From Bacteroidia bacterium (lineage in GTDB: Bacteria; Bacteroidota; Bacteroidia; Flavobacteriales_E; Vicingaceae): a DNA stretch of 46,101 nucleotides. Numbering within the stretch: position 1 is the first letter of the stretch; the number at the start of each line of letters is the position of its first letter. Positions 33,744 through 43,106 of this stretch are shown here, in pieces. Position numbers and translations under genes: made by a program. The notes beneath the pieces were generated by a model. The model saw only the letters and a list, made by a program, of their open reading frames with translations. It was not told where the DNA came from and did not search any database. The stretch is taken from positions 1-46,101 of the forward strand of contig JAUIGQ010000005.1 of assembly GCA_030429925.1 (NCBI GenBank), in the 5' to 3' direction.

Positions 33744-34262
33744 CTAAGAGGGAATCTGATTGAACAATGCCTTCAATTCCGTTGCCTCAGAAGGGTCCAT
33801 CTTTTTGGCCAAGATCAAGCTCAATTGCTTCCTTCTCAATGCGGCGGCATATCGGTCTTTTTCCTCTTCTGTTTCAGGGATCAGCTCTGGAACTTCAATT
33901 GGACTGCCATTCTGATCTACTGCCACGAAAGTATAGATAGCCTCATTGCACTTCTTTCTTCCTCCGCCCACTTTGTCGACATACACATCTAAGAAAACTT
34001 CCATAGAAGAGGTAAAAGCTCTGGAAACCTTGGCTTCAATGGTTACCACATCTCCCAATTTGATCGGTTGATTGAAAGACACATTATTAACGGAAGCAGT
34101 TACTACCACTCTCTGACAATGTCTTTGAGCAGAAATACCGGCTGTAATATCCATCCAACTAAGTAATTGTCCACCCATTAGGTTGGTCAAAACATTAGTG
34201 TCGTTAGGCAAAACGATCTTAGAAGTTTGGGCAAAAGTATCCTGTGCTCTTCTAGCTTTCAT
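33744..34262 (-). CDS. Acyl-CoA thioesterase, hotdog fold
   Basis: Starting from the ATG at 34262 gives 172 residues. The hotdog-domain pattern of the YciA/BFIT group is seen: LPNDTNVLTNLMGGQLLSWMDITAGISAQRH, with the catalytic Asn/Asp region, then VNNVSFNQPIKLGDVVTIEAKV and a C-terminal IYTFVAVDQNG strand. It hydrolyses acyl-CoA to free acid and CoA. The gene's own promoter box at 34281-34288 shows that the longer frame up to 34331, which would overlap the SPOR gene, is not used. The C-terminal 40 residues are a charged helix. Confidence 0.9.
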   Translation of the reverse strand: MKARRAQDTFAQTSKIVLPNDTNVLTNLMGGQLLSWMDITAGISAQRHCQRVVVTASVNNVSFNQPIKLGDVVTIEAKVSRAFTSSMEVFLDVYVDKVGGGRKKCNEAIYTFVAVDQNGSPIEVPELIPETEEEKDRYAAALRRKQLSLILAKKMDPSEATELKALFNQIPS

Positions 34263-34280
34263 AGCATCAAATTTGGGCTG

Positions 34281-34288
34281 CAAAAGTA
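34281..34288 (-). promoter_or_regulatory. Thioesterase promoter, -7 box
   Basis: TACTTTTG on the minus strand, a perfect TAnnTTTG, lies 18 nt before the ATG at 34262 and just after the stop codon of the SPOR-protein gene. Confidence 0.45.
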
Positions 34289-34306
34289 AGGATAAGAAAG
34301 GGTATA

Positions 34307-35383
34307 TCAGAAGCTTTTCTCCAGCAACCAAGCAGAAGAATTATGCTCAGCTTTTACCTGATTCAGCAGCTCCAGGGCATCTTCTTTTCTAGCAAAGCTT
34401 CCATAGCTAACCGCATGTAGGTTTTTATACTCTCCAAGAAGTCTTGCATCATAACCACTCGACTTCAACTGATCAGTGAGCCCGGTTGCATTGGAGTAGT
34501 TGGAAAAACAACCCCCCATTACATGAAACTTAAGTAGGCTAGGCTTTGTAGTTTCATTTACGACATCAGTATTGTCGACTTTGGCTTCAACCACTTCCTC
34601 TTCTTCAGCTTCGATCCAGATAGAAGTTGGCTCACCTTCTGTTGGGATATAATTGGATAAGGACTTTTCTTTCAGAGATGAGGATGCAGCTAATTCAGTA
34701 GAGGCGTCATCCACTTCGATCGCGCTTTCTCTAGAGGTATATTGGGGGTCTTTATCAATTGAAGGACTGAAAATAGAATACTGAAGATCACCAAGATCAG
34801 ATCTATCAACCTGACTGTCCAAAAGCAAAAAGGAAGACAATAAAAAGAATATTATAGCTGCAGCTCTCCAAACGACCTTGGAGCTTCCACCTTCAGTTTT
34901 ACTGAAAACCTCTCCGGTTTTAAGCTTATCCTGAATTCTTTCCTCAACACTATCTCTTTCTATGGGAAGTGCTCTAAAAGATTGTAAGCCGAATGAATCC
35001 AATAAGAAGTCATTCTTCTCTTCTTGAATGAACTGAATGTTCTCCTCCGGATCTAAATAGAGCACACCCACTTTGTTGATCTTGATCTTATCGCCATTCT
35101 TTAAACCTGCGATCGAACGATCAACGAAAGCTCTGATCATTTGGTTGGCTTCCTGAAAACTGATCTCTCTTCTTTGAGAGATGTGGTTTGTGAGCAAGCC
35201 ATCGTTATTCTTAAGATTCTTATTGAAAGAAATCTGCTTGGATGGAGGAAGAAACTGATGCTGTACCTCTTTGATCTTAGCAGGTGCATAGTTGGCCACA
35301 AATCCTCCAAAGTCAGGCACGATCACGCAATCGTAACTGTACAGGAGGTCTGAAATGTATATGTCGATCTGAACTGTTTCCAA
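34307..35383 (-). CDS. HU-CCDL and SPOR domain membrane protein
   Basis: The N-terminal part begins TVQIDIYISDLLYSYDCVIVPDFGGFVANYAPA, the HU-CCDL domain that resembles HU DNA-binding proteins. A transmembrane helix (about residues 175-196, AAIIFFLLSSFLLL) and an acidic linker follow. The C-terminal 70 residues form a SPOR domain (FHVMGGCFSNYSNATGLTDQLKSSG) that binds denuded peptidoglycan at division sites. The frame is open to 35509, inside kdsB. The real start is probably the TTG at 35383 (358 residues), since a TAnnTTCG box ends 5 nt before it; a GTG at 35386 is the alternative. It follows kdsB by 14 bp. A role in cell division or envelope anchoring is inferred. Confidence 0.8.
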   Translation of the reverse strand: METVQIDIYISDLLYSYDCVIVPDFGGFVANYAPAKIKEVQHQFLPPSKQISFNKNLKNNDGLLTNHISQRREISFQEANQMIRAFVDRSIAGLKNGDKIKINKVGVLYLDPEENIQFIQEEKNDFLLDSFGLQSFRALPIERDSVEERIQDKLKTGEVFSKTEGGSSKVVWRAAAIIFFLLSSFLLLDSQVDRSDLGDLQYSIFSPSIDKDPQYTSRESAIEVDDASTELAASSSLKEKSLSNYIPTEGEPTSIWIEAEEEEVVEAKVDNTDVVNETTKPSLLKFHVMGGCFSNYSNATGLTDQLKSSGYDARLLGEYKNLHAVSYGSFARKEDALELLNQVKAEHNSSAWLLEKSF

Positions 35384-35388
35384 CACTG

Positions 35389-35396
35389 CGAAGGTA
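35389..35396 (-). promoter_or_regulatory. Promoter -7 box of the HU/SPOR gene, leaderless with TTG start
   Basis: TACCTTCG on the minus strand, one mismatch from TAnnTTTG, ends 5 nt before the TTG at 35383 and just after the last kdsB codons. It suggests an independent leaderless transcript in addition to read-through from kdsB. Confidence 0.35.
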
Positions 35397-35397
35397 A

Positions 35398-36144
35398 CTA
35401 ATCTTCTAAATTCATTTGTTCCAATTTCTCTAAATCCTCTGGAGTGTCTACACTCAACGCCTCCTCTTCCGTTATGGCCGTCCTGATCCTGTAGCCATTC
35501 TCTATCCATCTCAATTGCTCCAAGGATTCTGCCCGCTCTAACCTGGAAGGTTTAAGAGCAGTGATCTCTTTCAGAGTTTCATATCTATAAGCATACATTC
35601 CAATATGTTTATAGAAATTAAACTCATCATTCCATCTAGATCTTTCTGTTCCCTGAAGGAATGGAATGCATTGTCTGCTGAAGTAGATCCCAAAATCATC
35701 TTCATCAACAACTACCTTCACTTTATTTGGATCATCAAGAATAGAAGGATCTTCGATCAACTTGATCAGGGTGGCAATATCTGTATTCTCATTGTGGAAG
35801 CAAGACAGCACAAGATCTATTTGCTCAGGCTGGATATATGGCTCATCTCCTTGAACATTGACGATCACGTCAAATTCCATGTCCATTGATTCAGCTGCCT
35901 CAAGGCATCTTTCCGTTCCTGAAGAATGATTTTCTGAGGTCATTACAACCTCCCCTCCAAAAGATTGAACTTCATCAAAGATCCGCTGATCATCAGTTGC
36001 CACCAGCACCGTTGACAAAGAACTAGCCTTTGAGGCTTGCTCATAAACTCTCCTGATCATGGACTTGCCATTGATATCAGCCAATGGCTTCCCTGGAAAA
36101 CGGGATGAATTATATCGTGCCGGAATAATCCCTATTGAATGCAT
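35398..36144 (-). CDS. kdsB: 3-deoxy-manno-octulosonate cytidylyltransferase
   Basis: The 248-residue protein carries GIIPARYNSSRFPGKPLADINGK, the nucleotide-binding start of CMP-KDO synthetases. VQGDEPYIQPEQIDLV and the HIGMYAYRYETLKEIT, LERAESLEQLRWIENG and DTPEDLEKLE segments follow. The enzyme activates KDO with CTP for the LPS inner core. It diverges from dprA across a 103-bp spacer. A TATATTTA stretch on the minus strand about 20 nt before the ATG is a possible -7 box. The HU/SPOR gene follows on the same strand. Confidence 0.95.
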   Translation of the reverse strand: MHSIGIIPARYNSSRFPGKPLADINGKSMIRRVYEQASKASSLSTVLVATDDQRIFDEVQSFGGEVVMTSENHSSGTERCLEAAESMDMEFDVIVNVQGDEPYIQPEQIDLVLSCFHNENTDIATLIKLIEDPSILDDPNKVKVVVDEDDFGIYFSRQCIPFLQGTERSRWNDEFNFYKHIGMYAYRYETLKEITALKPSRLERAESLEQLRWIENGYRIRTAITEEEALSVDTPEDLEKLEQMNLED

Positions 36145-36233
36145 TGAAGAGAATTTGAAAGTAAATATATAAAAAGCCGCTTCAGACTTTCACTTTTTAA
36201 GCATCAAATAGGAGAAATGAACAGAAGATGTTA

Positions 36234-36241
36234 TAACTTTA
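36234..36241 (+). promoter_or_regulatory. dprA promoter -7 box, nearly leaderless
   Basis: TAACTTTA matches TAnnTTTG except for the last base and ends 6 nt before the dprA ATG. Confidence 0.35.
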
Positions 36242-36247
36242 ATAGAG

Positions 36248-37339
36248 ATGGTACCCAAAGAACTTTATTACACCATTGCTCTGAGCATGATTCCGGGCAT
36301 TGGACATATTAGAGCTACGCAACTCATTGAACACTGCGGAAGTGCAACTGAACTATTCGAAAATAGAAGAGACCTACTTTATAAGGTCGGCAAACAGAAA
36401 GAAGAAGTGGCCTTGGATGAGGCTTTTGAATTGGCCAAAGCAGAAATTGATTATATGGAATCTGAGGGTATAAAGGCCTATTCTTTCAAAGATGATCTCT
36501 ACCCTAAACGACTCAAAGAATGTGCAGATCGTCCGGTGGCTTTATATTCAAAAGGTAAGATAGAATTCAATAAAAAGCTGGTACTGAGTTTTGTGGGAAG
36601 CAGGAATGCCACCGTCAGAGGAAAGGAGATCTGCAGAAAGATCATCTCTGAATTAGCACCCTATGATCCATTGATAGTGAGCGGTTTGGCTTATGGAATA
36701 GACATTACCGCTCATAAGGCGGCCATGGAAAATGATCTACAGACCATAGCCGTGCTAGGTAGCGGACTGAAGATCATCTACCCTCCACCTCATGCAAGGA
36801 TTGCAGAAAAAATGCAAAGTTTTGGAGGGATCATTTCTGATTACCCATCAGAGACAAAGCTACTGCCTTCTCAATTTGCGGAAAGGAATCGCATCGTGGC
36901 TGGCTTATCAGATTCAACTATTGTGATCGAGTCAGCTGAGAAGGGGGGCTCATTGATCACAGCTAGGCTGGCATTGGAATACAATAGAGATGTATATGCC
37001 GTACCCGGAAGACCGGAAGATGACCTTTCTGCAGGATGCAATCTTTTGATCAAAAAAGAGAGGGCAGCATTGATTGAGTCAGCAGAAGACATTGTTTATT
37101 TACTCGGACTGGATCAAGAAGAAAAACAGAGAAAGTCCAAGCAGATAGAACTCTTTCAAGATCTCTCTGAGGACGAACAGCTTCTCAGTAAAATTTTGTC
37201 GGAGAAAGGCCCCATAGCCATTGATGATATCAGCCAACTTTCAGGCATTGCTATTCACAAGACTTCAGTTGTTCTCTTAGGGCTTGAATTCAAGGGAATT
37301 ATCAAATCTCTTCCCGGCAAAATGTATCAGCTTCTCTAA
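36248..37339 (+). CDS. dprA: DNA-processing protein DprA
   Basis: The 363-residue protein has the three-part DprA layout. A helical HhH-like N-terminal region holds MIPGIGHIRATQLIEHCGSA. The Rossmann-like core has FVGSRNATVRGKEI, IVSGLAYGIDITAHKAAM, IAVLGSGLKIIYPP and RNRIVAGLSDSTIVIESAEKGGSLITARLAL. A C-terminal winged-helix domain starts near residue 295. DprA binds incoming single-stranded DNA and loads RecA during natural transformation. No other competence gene lies nearby. It ends 85 bp before gdhA. Confidence 0.95.
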   Translation: MVPKELYYTIALSMIPGIGHIRATQLIEHCGSATELFENRRDLLYKVGKQKEEVALDEAFELAKAEIDYMESEGIKAYSFKDDLYPKRLKECADRPVALYSKGKIEFNKKLVLSFVGSRNATVRGKEICRKIISELAPYDPLIVSGLAYGIDITAHKAAMENDLQTIAVLGSGLKIIYPPPHARIAEKMQSFGGIISDYPSETKLLPSQFAERNRIVAGLSDSTIVIESAEKGGSLITARLALEYNRDVYAVPGRPEDDLSAGCNLLIKKERAALIESAEDIVYLLGLDQEEKQRKSKQIELFQDLSEDEQLLSKILSEKGPIAIDDISQLSGIAIHKTSVVLLGLEFKGIIKSLPGKMYQLL

Positions 37340-37374
37340 TCCTCTGAAAATGGCGGATATAAGCTCTATTTTTA

Positions 37375-37382
37375 TACATTTG
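37375..37382 (+). promoter_or_regulatory. gdhA promoter, -7 box
   Basis: TACATTTG is a perfect TAnnTTTG, 42 nt before the gdhA ATG, so this gene has a real leader of about 38 nt, unlike several of its neighbours. No clear -33 element. Confidence 0.45.
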
Positions 37383-37412
37383 CTCCCTAAATAATAATTG
37401 AACGCCTCTTAA

Positions 37413-38801
<1,389 letters not shown>

Positions 38802-38819
38802 TAATAGATCAACATAAGG

Positions 38820-38848
38820 AAAGGCGAATGATACATTCGCCTTTTTTT
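38820..38848 (+). terminator. Rho-independent terminator of gdhA
   Basis: A perfect 11-bp stem (38820-38830 with 38834-38844) with loop ATA runs into seven T residues, 18 bp after the gdhA stop codon. Confidence 0.92.
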
Positions 38849-38873
38849 AGCTTTAAACTCAATTAGAAGAATT

Positions 38874-40061
38874 ATGTACGGGAAAATAAAAGCTCATTTA
38901 GAAACAGAACTCAAAGAGATTGAAGAAGCAGGTTTATTCAAGAAGGAAAGGATCATAACCTCTCCTCAAGGGGCAGAAATCACCTTGGATAGCGGTAAGA
39001 AAGTATTGAACTTCTGTGCCAATAATTATTTAGGATTAAGCTCACACCCTAAAGTGATCGAAGCTGCCAAAAAAGCTTTGGATACACATGGTTTTGGAAT
39101 GTCATCGGTACGTTTCATTTGCGGAACACAAGACATTCATAAAGAACTGGAAAAAAAGATCGCTGACTTTTGCGGAACAGAGGATACAATTCTTTACGCA
39201 GCTGCATTTGACGCCAATGGTGGAGTTTTCGAACCACTGTTAACTGCGGAAGATGCAATTATCTCAGATTCTTTGAACCACGCTTCTATCATTGATGGAG
39301 TGCGGTTGTGTAAAGCAGCACGCTACAGATATCAGAACAATGATATGGCTGATCTGGAGAAACAATTGATAGCTGCTCAAGACCAAAGGTTTAGACTTAT
39401 TGTAACAGATGGAGTCTTCTCAATGGATGGCTATGTGGCTTCTTTAGACAAGATTTGCGACTTAGCTGAGAGGTACGATGCCATGGTAATGGTAGATGAT
39501 TGTCACGCTCATGGTTTTATCGGCCCCCATGGAAAAGGAAGTCCGGAGTATAACAATGTTTTGGGCAGAATAGACATTATCACCGGAACCTTGGGTAAAG
39601 CTTTGGGTGGAGCAATGGGTGGATTTACTACCGGAAAGAAAGAGATCATTGAGATGTTGAGACAAAGATCCAGACCCTACTTGTTCTCTAACTCTCTTGC
39701 ACCTGCCATTGTGGGAGCATCAATTGCAGTCTTTGACCTTTTGAGCGGAAGTACCGAATTGAGAGATAAATTGATGGAAAACGTAGCCTATTTTAAGAAA
39801 GGAATTTCCGAAGCCGGCTTCGACTATAAGGATGGAGATTCTGCTATTGTTCCCATTATGCTATACGACGCAAAATTATCTCAGCAGATGGCAGATAGGC
39901 TATTGGATGAAGGTATATATGTGATAGGATTCTTCTATCCTGTTGTTCCGAAGGAGCAAGCAAGGATCAGAGTGCAACTTTCAGCTGCTCACACGAAAGA
40001 ACACTTAGATAAGGCTATTGCCGCATTTACCAAGGTGGGTAAAGAACTTGGTGTGATCTAG
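38874..40061 (+). CDS. kbl: Glycine C-acetyltransferase (2-amino-3-ketobutyrate CoA ligase)
   Basis: At 395 residues this is a fold type I PLP enzyme of the alpha-oxoamine synthase group. It shows [65 protein letters not shown] and the PLP lysine, Lys242, in [13 protein letters not shown]. The [10 protein letters not shown] block identifies Kbl rather than serine palmitoyltransferase or BioF. It cleaves 2-amino-3-ketobutyrate with CoA to glycine and acetyl-CoA in threonine breakdown, normally with threonine dehydrogenase (Tdh), whose gene is not in this window. Confidence 0.93.
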   Translation: MYGKIKAHLETELKEIEEAGLFKKERIITSPQGAEITLDSGKKVLNFCANNYLGLSSHPKVIEAAKKALDTHGFGMSSVRFICGTQDIHKELEKKIADFCGTEDTILYAAAFDANGGVFEPLLTAEDAIISDSLNHASIIDGVRLCKAARYRYQNNDMADLEKQLIAAQDQRFRLIVTDGVFSMDGYVASLDKICDLAERYDAMVMVDDCHAHGFIGPHGKGSPEYNNVLGRIDIITGTLGKALGGAMGGFTTGKKEIIEMLRQRSRPYLFSNSLAPAIVGASIAVFDLLSGSTELRDKLMENVAYFKKGISEAGFDYKDGDSAIVPIMLYDAKLSQQMADRLLDEGIYVIGFFYPVVPKEQARIRVQLSAAHTKEHLDKAIAAFTKVGKELGVI

Positions 40062-40088
40062 TTTTATATATTCATTATCAATATTTAG

Positions 40089-40096
40089 TAACTTTA
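40089..40096 (+). promoter_or_regulatory. Promoter -7 box of the redox-module operon, leaderless arrangement
   Basis: TAACTTTA, with only the last base off TAnnTTTG, ends 4 nt before the ATG at 40101. The same box at a similar distance precedes dprA. Confidence 0.35.
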
Positions 40097-40100
40097 GTTC

Positions 40101-40502
40101 ATGAGAAAATTTCTAATGATCTTATTGGCCTTGTTTCTTATTGGTGGGTCAATTGGATATTATCTATTCAACAAAAAGGTAGCTACCCTTGAGGATGCAA
40201 AGCCAGACTTTGTGCTAAATTCAGATCAACTATTTGATTCCTTTGATCAGAATGAGCAAGAAGCTCAGGCAAAATATGGTGATAAGATCATTGAGGTTAG
40301 CGGGGAAGTCTTGCGTATCAACCTTAAAGACAGCCTACCAACTGTTACCTTAAAAGCAGAGAATTCAATGATAGGTGGTGTGAATTGCACCTTTGCAAAT
40401 GAATTAGATCAAGTTGAAACCGGTGATCTGATCACTGTAAGATGTCAATGTCAAGGTTATTTGATGGACGTAATTCTCAATAATTGCACTTTGATTAAGT
40501 AA
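40101..40502 (+). CDS. OB-fold (tRNA_anti-like) membrane-anchored protein
   Basis: The 133-residue protein has one N-terminal helix (about residues 4-22, LMILLALFLIGGSIGYYLF). A small beta-rich domain follows: LNSDQLFDSFDQNEQEAQAKYGDKIIEVSGEVLRI, then a strand-rich C-terminal half with two cysteine-containing strands (GGVNCTF, VRCQCQGYL) and a last Cys in NNCTL. This matches the tRNA_anti-like OB-fold family of exported Bacteroidota proteins, for which no function is known. It probably sits on the outer face of the inner membrane. It is the first gene of the block to 43040. Confidence 0.78.
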   Translation: MRKFLMILLALFLIGGSIGYYLFNKKVATLEDAKPDFVLNSDQLFDSFDQNEQEAQAKYGDKIIEVSGEVLRINLKDSLPTVTLKAENSMIGGVNCTFANELDQVETGDLITVRCQCQGYLMDVILNNCTLIK

Positions 40503-40512
40503 TATTATCAGC

Positions 40513-40869
40513 TTGAAACACTTGAAATACATAGCAGTTATTCTTTCCCTTTTGTTTCTAGCTTCATGTTATAATGATAATGAAGAAGAACTTTATGGTC
40601 TTATCGATTGCAATCCGTTGGATGTAAGTTATTCGAAGGATATCGAACCTTTGATCAATAGCTCATGCGCTATTTCAGGCTGTCATGTGCAAGGAGGAAG
40701 TGGAACCGGAATCTTTGCAAACTATGAGAATGTGAAGGCTAAGGTTGATGATGGCTCCTTTAGACAAAGGGTGATCGTTCAAAAGGATATGCCTCCGTCC
40801 AGCCCGCTATCAGACTGTCAGATAAAATACATTGAAAGCTGGCTAAATGCCGGAGCTCCCAATAATTAA
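40513..40869 (+). CDS. Small lipoprotein with one cytochrome c-like domain (CX4CH)
   Basis: The start is the TTG at 40513, since no ATG fits. The 118-residue product has a lipoprotein signal with Cys19 (LASC), followed by the acidic YNDNEEE, consistent with surface display. A cytochrome c-like core contains IEPLINSSCAISGCH: Cys52 and Cys57-His58, that is CX4CH instead of CXXCH. A candidate axial Met93 lies in KDMPPS, and the end is IKYIESWLNAGAPNN. Cys33 and Cys102 are placed to form a disulfide. The same domain appears twice in the protein encoded at 42330-43040. It is likely an outer-membrane haem lipoprotein; haem binding is inferred from the motif. Confidence 0.75.
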   Translation: MKHLKYIAVILSLLFLASCYNDNEEELYGLIDCNPLDVSYSKDIEPLINSSCAISGCHVQGGSGTGIFANYENVKAKVDDGSFRQRVIVQKDMPPSSPLSDCQIKYIESWLNAGAPNN

Positions 40870-40883
40870 ACTTAAAAAATAGA

Positions 40884-41438
40884 ATGATGAATAAACTTAA
40901 GATTTCACTACTTGCAGCAACGATGACCCTTTCCATGGGCCTCAGTGCTCAAAAGTATATGACACAAAATGGAACTGTAAGCTTTTACTCTAGTACCCCT
41001 ATGGAGGATATCGAAGCTGTAAATAAGCAGGTCTCTTCAGTGGTTGATATGGAAACAGGGAATATGGCTTTTTCATTGCTGATGAAAGCCTTCACTTTTG
41101 AAAAGGCATTGATGCAAGAGCATTTCAATGAAAAGTATGTAGAAAGTGAGAAGTACCCAAAAGCCACCTTTAAAGGACAGATCAAGGATTTTGACAAACT
41201 TAAGCTGGATGAAGGTGCAGTGGATGTTATGGTAAGTGGCACACTATCTTTGCATGGAGAAAGCAAAGAAATTGAAGCAAAAGGAACCCTTGAAATGAAT
41301 GATGGTCAACTGATCTTGCATTCAAAATTTAATGTTCAAGTAGCCGATTTTAAGATCAAAGTGCCTTCAGCTGTTGAAGATAATATTGCCAAAACAATTG
41401 AAGTTACTGTAGATGGCGCATATGAAGAAGTTCAATAG
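40884..41438 (+). CDS. YceI-family periplasmic lipid/isoprenoid-binding protein
   Basis: The 184-residue protein has a signal peptide (residues 1-22, ending LSAQ). The YceI lipocalin-like barrel follows: NGTVSFYSSTPMEDIEAVNKQV, METGNMAFSLLMKAFTFEKALMQEHFNEKYVESEKYPKATFKG, GTLSLHGESKEIE and FNVQVADFKIKVPS. Characterised YceI relatives bind polyisoprenoid chains, including quinones, in the cavity. It lies 14 bp after the mono-haem lipoprotein gene and overlaps the DUF5777 gene, so it belongs to the same operon. A role as a periplasmic carrier of a quinone-like lipid is a guess. Confidence 0.9.
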   Translation: MMNKLKISLLAATMTLSMGLSAQKYMTQNGTVSFYSSTPMEDIEAVNKQVSSVVDMETGNMAFSLLMKAFTFEKALMQEHFNEKYVESEKYPKATFKGQIKDFDKLKLDEGAVDVMVSGTLSLHGESKEIEAKGTLEMNDGQLILHSKFNVQVADFKIKVPSAVEDNIAKTIEVTVDGAYEEVQ

Positions 41439-42333
41439 CTTACTACTCATTTTATTGATCTTTTGTCCTTTTGTTTCATTTGGACAAGATGACCTATTGA
41501 ACTTTTTAGAAGAGAAGGAAGAAGATGTAACCAACTACACTTTTGCCACCTTTAAAACAACAAGATTAGTCAGTGGTCACTCGGTGGAAACAAATTCGAA
41601 AGGGGTGCTTCAATTTATGATTGGACATAGATTTAGCAGGCTCAATGAAGGTTGGAGGGATCTATGGGGAATTGACAATGCCACCATTCGATTTGGATTT
41701 GACTATGGCCTAACCGATGACATCAATATTGCAATTGGCAGGTCTTCCTATGAAAAGACCTTTGATGGTACTTTAAAGTTCAAGTTCTTAAAACAAAAAT
41801 CCGGAGCCAAAAATTTTCCATTCACCGCAACATGGGTGAGCACTGCCTATATAACTGCTGCAGAATGGGCTAATCCGGAAAGAGAGAATTATTTTACTTC
41901 CAGAATGAACTATCATCATGCATTATTGATGGCCAGAAAATTCAATGGATTTTCTCTTCAAATTATGCCAACCATGGTTCACAGGAATCTCGTTCCTACC
42001 ACTGAGGACAAGAATTCAATATTTTCATTAGGAGGTGGGGGATCCATTATAATTACAGGATCGCTGAGAGCAAATGTTGAATATTATTACATACTCCCTG
42101 ATCAGATCAATAGCACTATTGGAGGAGAAGAAGTGCAAAACAGTTTATCTATTGGAGTTGATCTGGAAACAGGAGGCCATGTATTTCAAATACATGTAAC
42201 CAATAGCAGAGGAATGACCGAGAAGTTTTTGGTGGGTGAAACAACCGGTAAATGGCTAGATGGTGACATTCATTTTGGATTTAATATCAGCAGAGTTTTC
42301 ACATTGAGAAAACCAGAAGAACTAAGAAAATGA
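41422..42333 (+). CDS. DUF5777-type outer-membrane beta-barrel protein
   Basis: From the ATG at 41422 the protein has 303 residues and a signal peptide (SLLLILLIFCPFVSFGQ). The mature part starts DDLLNFLEEKEED and continues as amphipathic strands: TFKTTRLVSGHSVET, QFMIGHRF, ATIRFGFDYGLTDDINIAIGRSS, and so on to the terminal FGFNISRVFTL. This fits the DUF5777 barrel family of Bacteroidota, which has no known function. An ATG at 41413 is three codons upstream, and either could be used; both overlap yceI. The gene ends in an ATGA overlap with the following di-haem lipoprotein gene, so their expression is tightly coupled. Confidence 0.82.
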   Translation: MKKFNSLLLILLIFCPFVSFGQDDLLNFLEEKEEDVTNYTFATFKTTRLVSGHSVETNSKGVLQFMIGHRFSRLNEGWRDLWGIDNATIRFGFDYGLTDDINIAIGRSSYEKTFDGTLKFKFLKQKSGAKNFPFTATWVSTAYITAAEWANPERENYFTSRMNYHHALLMARKFNGFSLQIMPTMVHRNLVPTTEDKNSIFSLGGGGSIIITGSLRANVEYYYILPDQINSTIGGEEVQNSLSIGVDLETGGHVFQIHVTNSRGMTEKFLVGETTGKWLDGDIHFGFNISRVFTLRKPEELRK

Positions 42334-43040
42334 AAATAAAACATATACTACCTCTTTTCATTTCCACGATCATGGTTGCTATTAACTCTTGCAAACATGA
42401 CCCTATTGAACCAGAGTTGGAAGAGACTACAACTATCGTTTCAAATGATGATTGCGATCCTAATACAGTCTATTTTCAGAATGAGATCTTCCCATTAATT
42501 CAAAGTAGCTGCGCTATTCAAGGATGCCATGATGCAATTAGCAGGACAGATGATGTTGACCTCACTACTTACATCAAGATTCTTGATGGTGGTGATATCG
42601 AATCGACTAACCCAAATGAGTCTGAACTTTATAGAAGAATCACTGAAACTGAGAAACCAGAGGATCGCATGCCACCACTTGGCTATGACTCACTATCAGC
42701 TGAAAATATAAGCAAGATCAGAAGATGGATCGAGCAAGGGTATCAGAACAATAGTTGTAATTTTTGCGATACGAATCAATTTACCTTTTCTGCTACCATT
42801 CAGCCATTGATCGATAAGCATTGCAAGGGATGTCATAGTGGAAGCAATGCAAGAGGACAGATCTACTTAACGAATTATAATGAGATCAAAGCCAGGGTGG
42901 ATGATGGGTATTTATTAGGGACAATAAGGCAAGATTCCACTATCAAATACAGGCCAATGCCCGATAATCAGCCTAAACTTTCAGACTGTAAAATCAGGCA
43001 AATAGAGAAATGGGTAGCCGCCGGAGCGCAAAACAATTAA
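42330..43040 (+). CDS. Lipoprotein with two tandem cytochrome c-like domains
   Basis: The 236-residue protein has a lipoprotein signal with Cys21 (AINSC), followed by the charged KHDPIEPELEE. Domain 1 (about 41-141) holds IFPLIQSSCAIQGCH (Cys61, Cys66-His67, CX4CH), Met114 in RMPP and IRRWIEQGYQNN. Domain 2 (about 142-236) holds IQPLIDKHCKGCH (Cys165, Cys168-His169, a canonical CXXCH), Met210 in PMPD and IEKWVAAGAQNN. Each domain is homologous to the protein at 40513-40869, so an internal duplication is evident. It is probably an outer-membrane lipoprotein binding two haems. The gene overlaps the barrel gene by 4 bp and closes the operon with a strong terminator. Confidence 0.78.
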   Translation: MKIKHILPLFISTIMVAINSCKHDPIEPELEETTTIVSNDDCDPNTVYFQNEIFPLIQSSCAIQGCHDAISRTDDVDLTTYIKILDGGDIESTNPNESELYRRITETEKPEDRMPPLGYDSLSAENISKIRRWIEQGYQNNSCNFCDTNQFTFSATIQPLIDKHCKGCHSGSNARGQIYLTNYNEIKARVDDGYLLGTIRQDSTIKYRPMPDNQPKLSDCKIRQIEKWVAAGAQNN

Positions 43041-43059
43041 CAAATTGACATAAAAAAAA

Positions 43060-43087
43060 GGGCGAAGATATCTTCGCCCTTTTTTTA
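43060..43087. terminator. Bidirectional rho-independent terminator between convergent genes
   Basis: A perfect nine-base-pair stem (43060-43068 with 43071-43079, loop TA) is flanked by eight A on the left and seven T on the right. It serves the redox operon on the plus strand and the PpiD/SurA-like gene on the minus strand. Confidence 0.93.
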
Positions 43088-43106
43088 TTATCCTAGTTTT
43101 CTATGC

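Noticed and set aside
35384-35509. Longer N-terminus for the HU/SPOR protein
   Set aside because: These codons are the antiparallel-free overlap with the coding end of kdsB on the same strand and have no similarity to HU-CCDL proteins, which begin near residue QIDIYISDLL.
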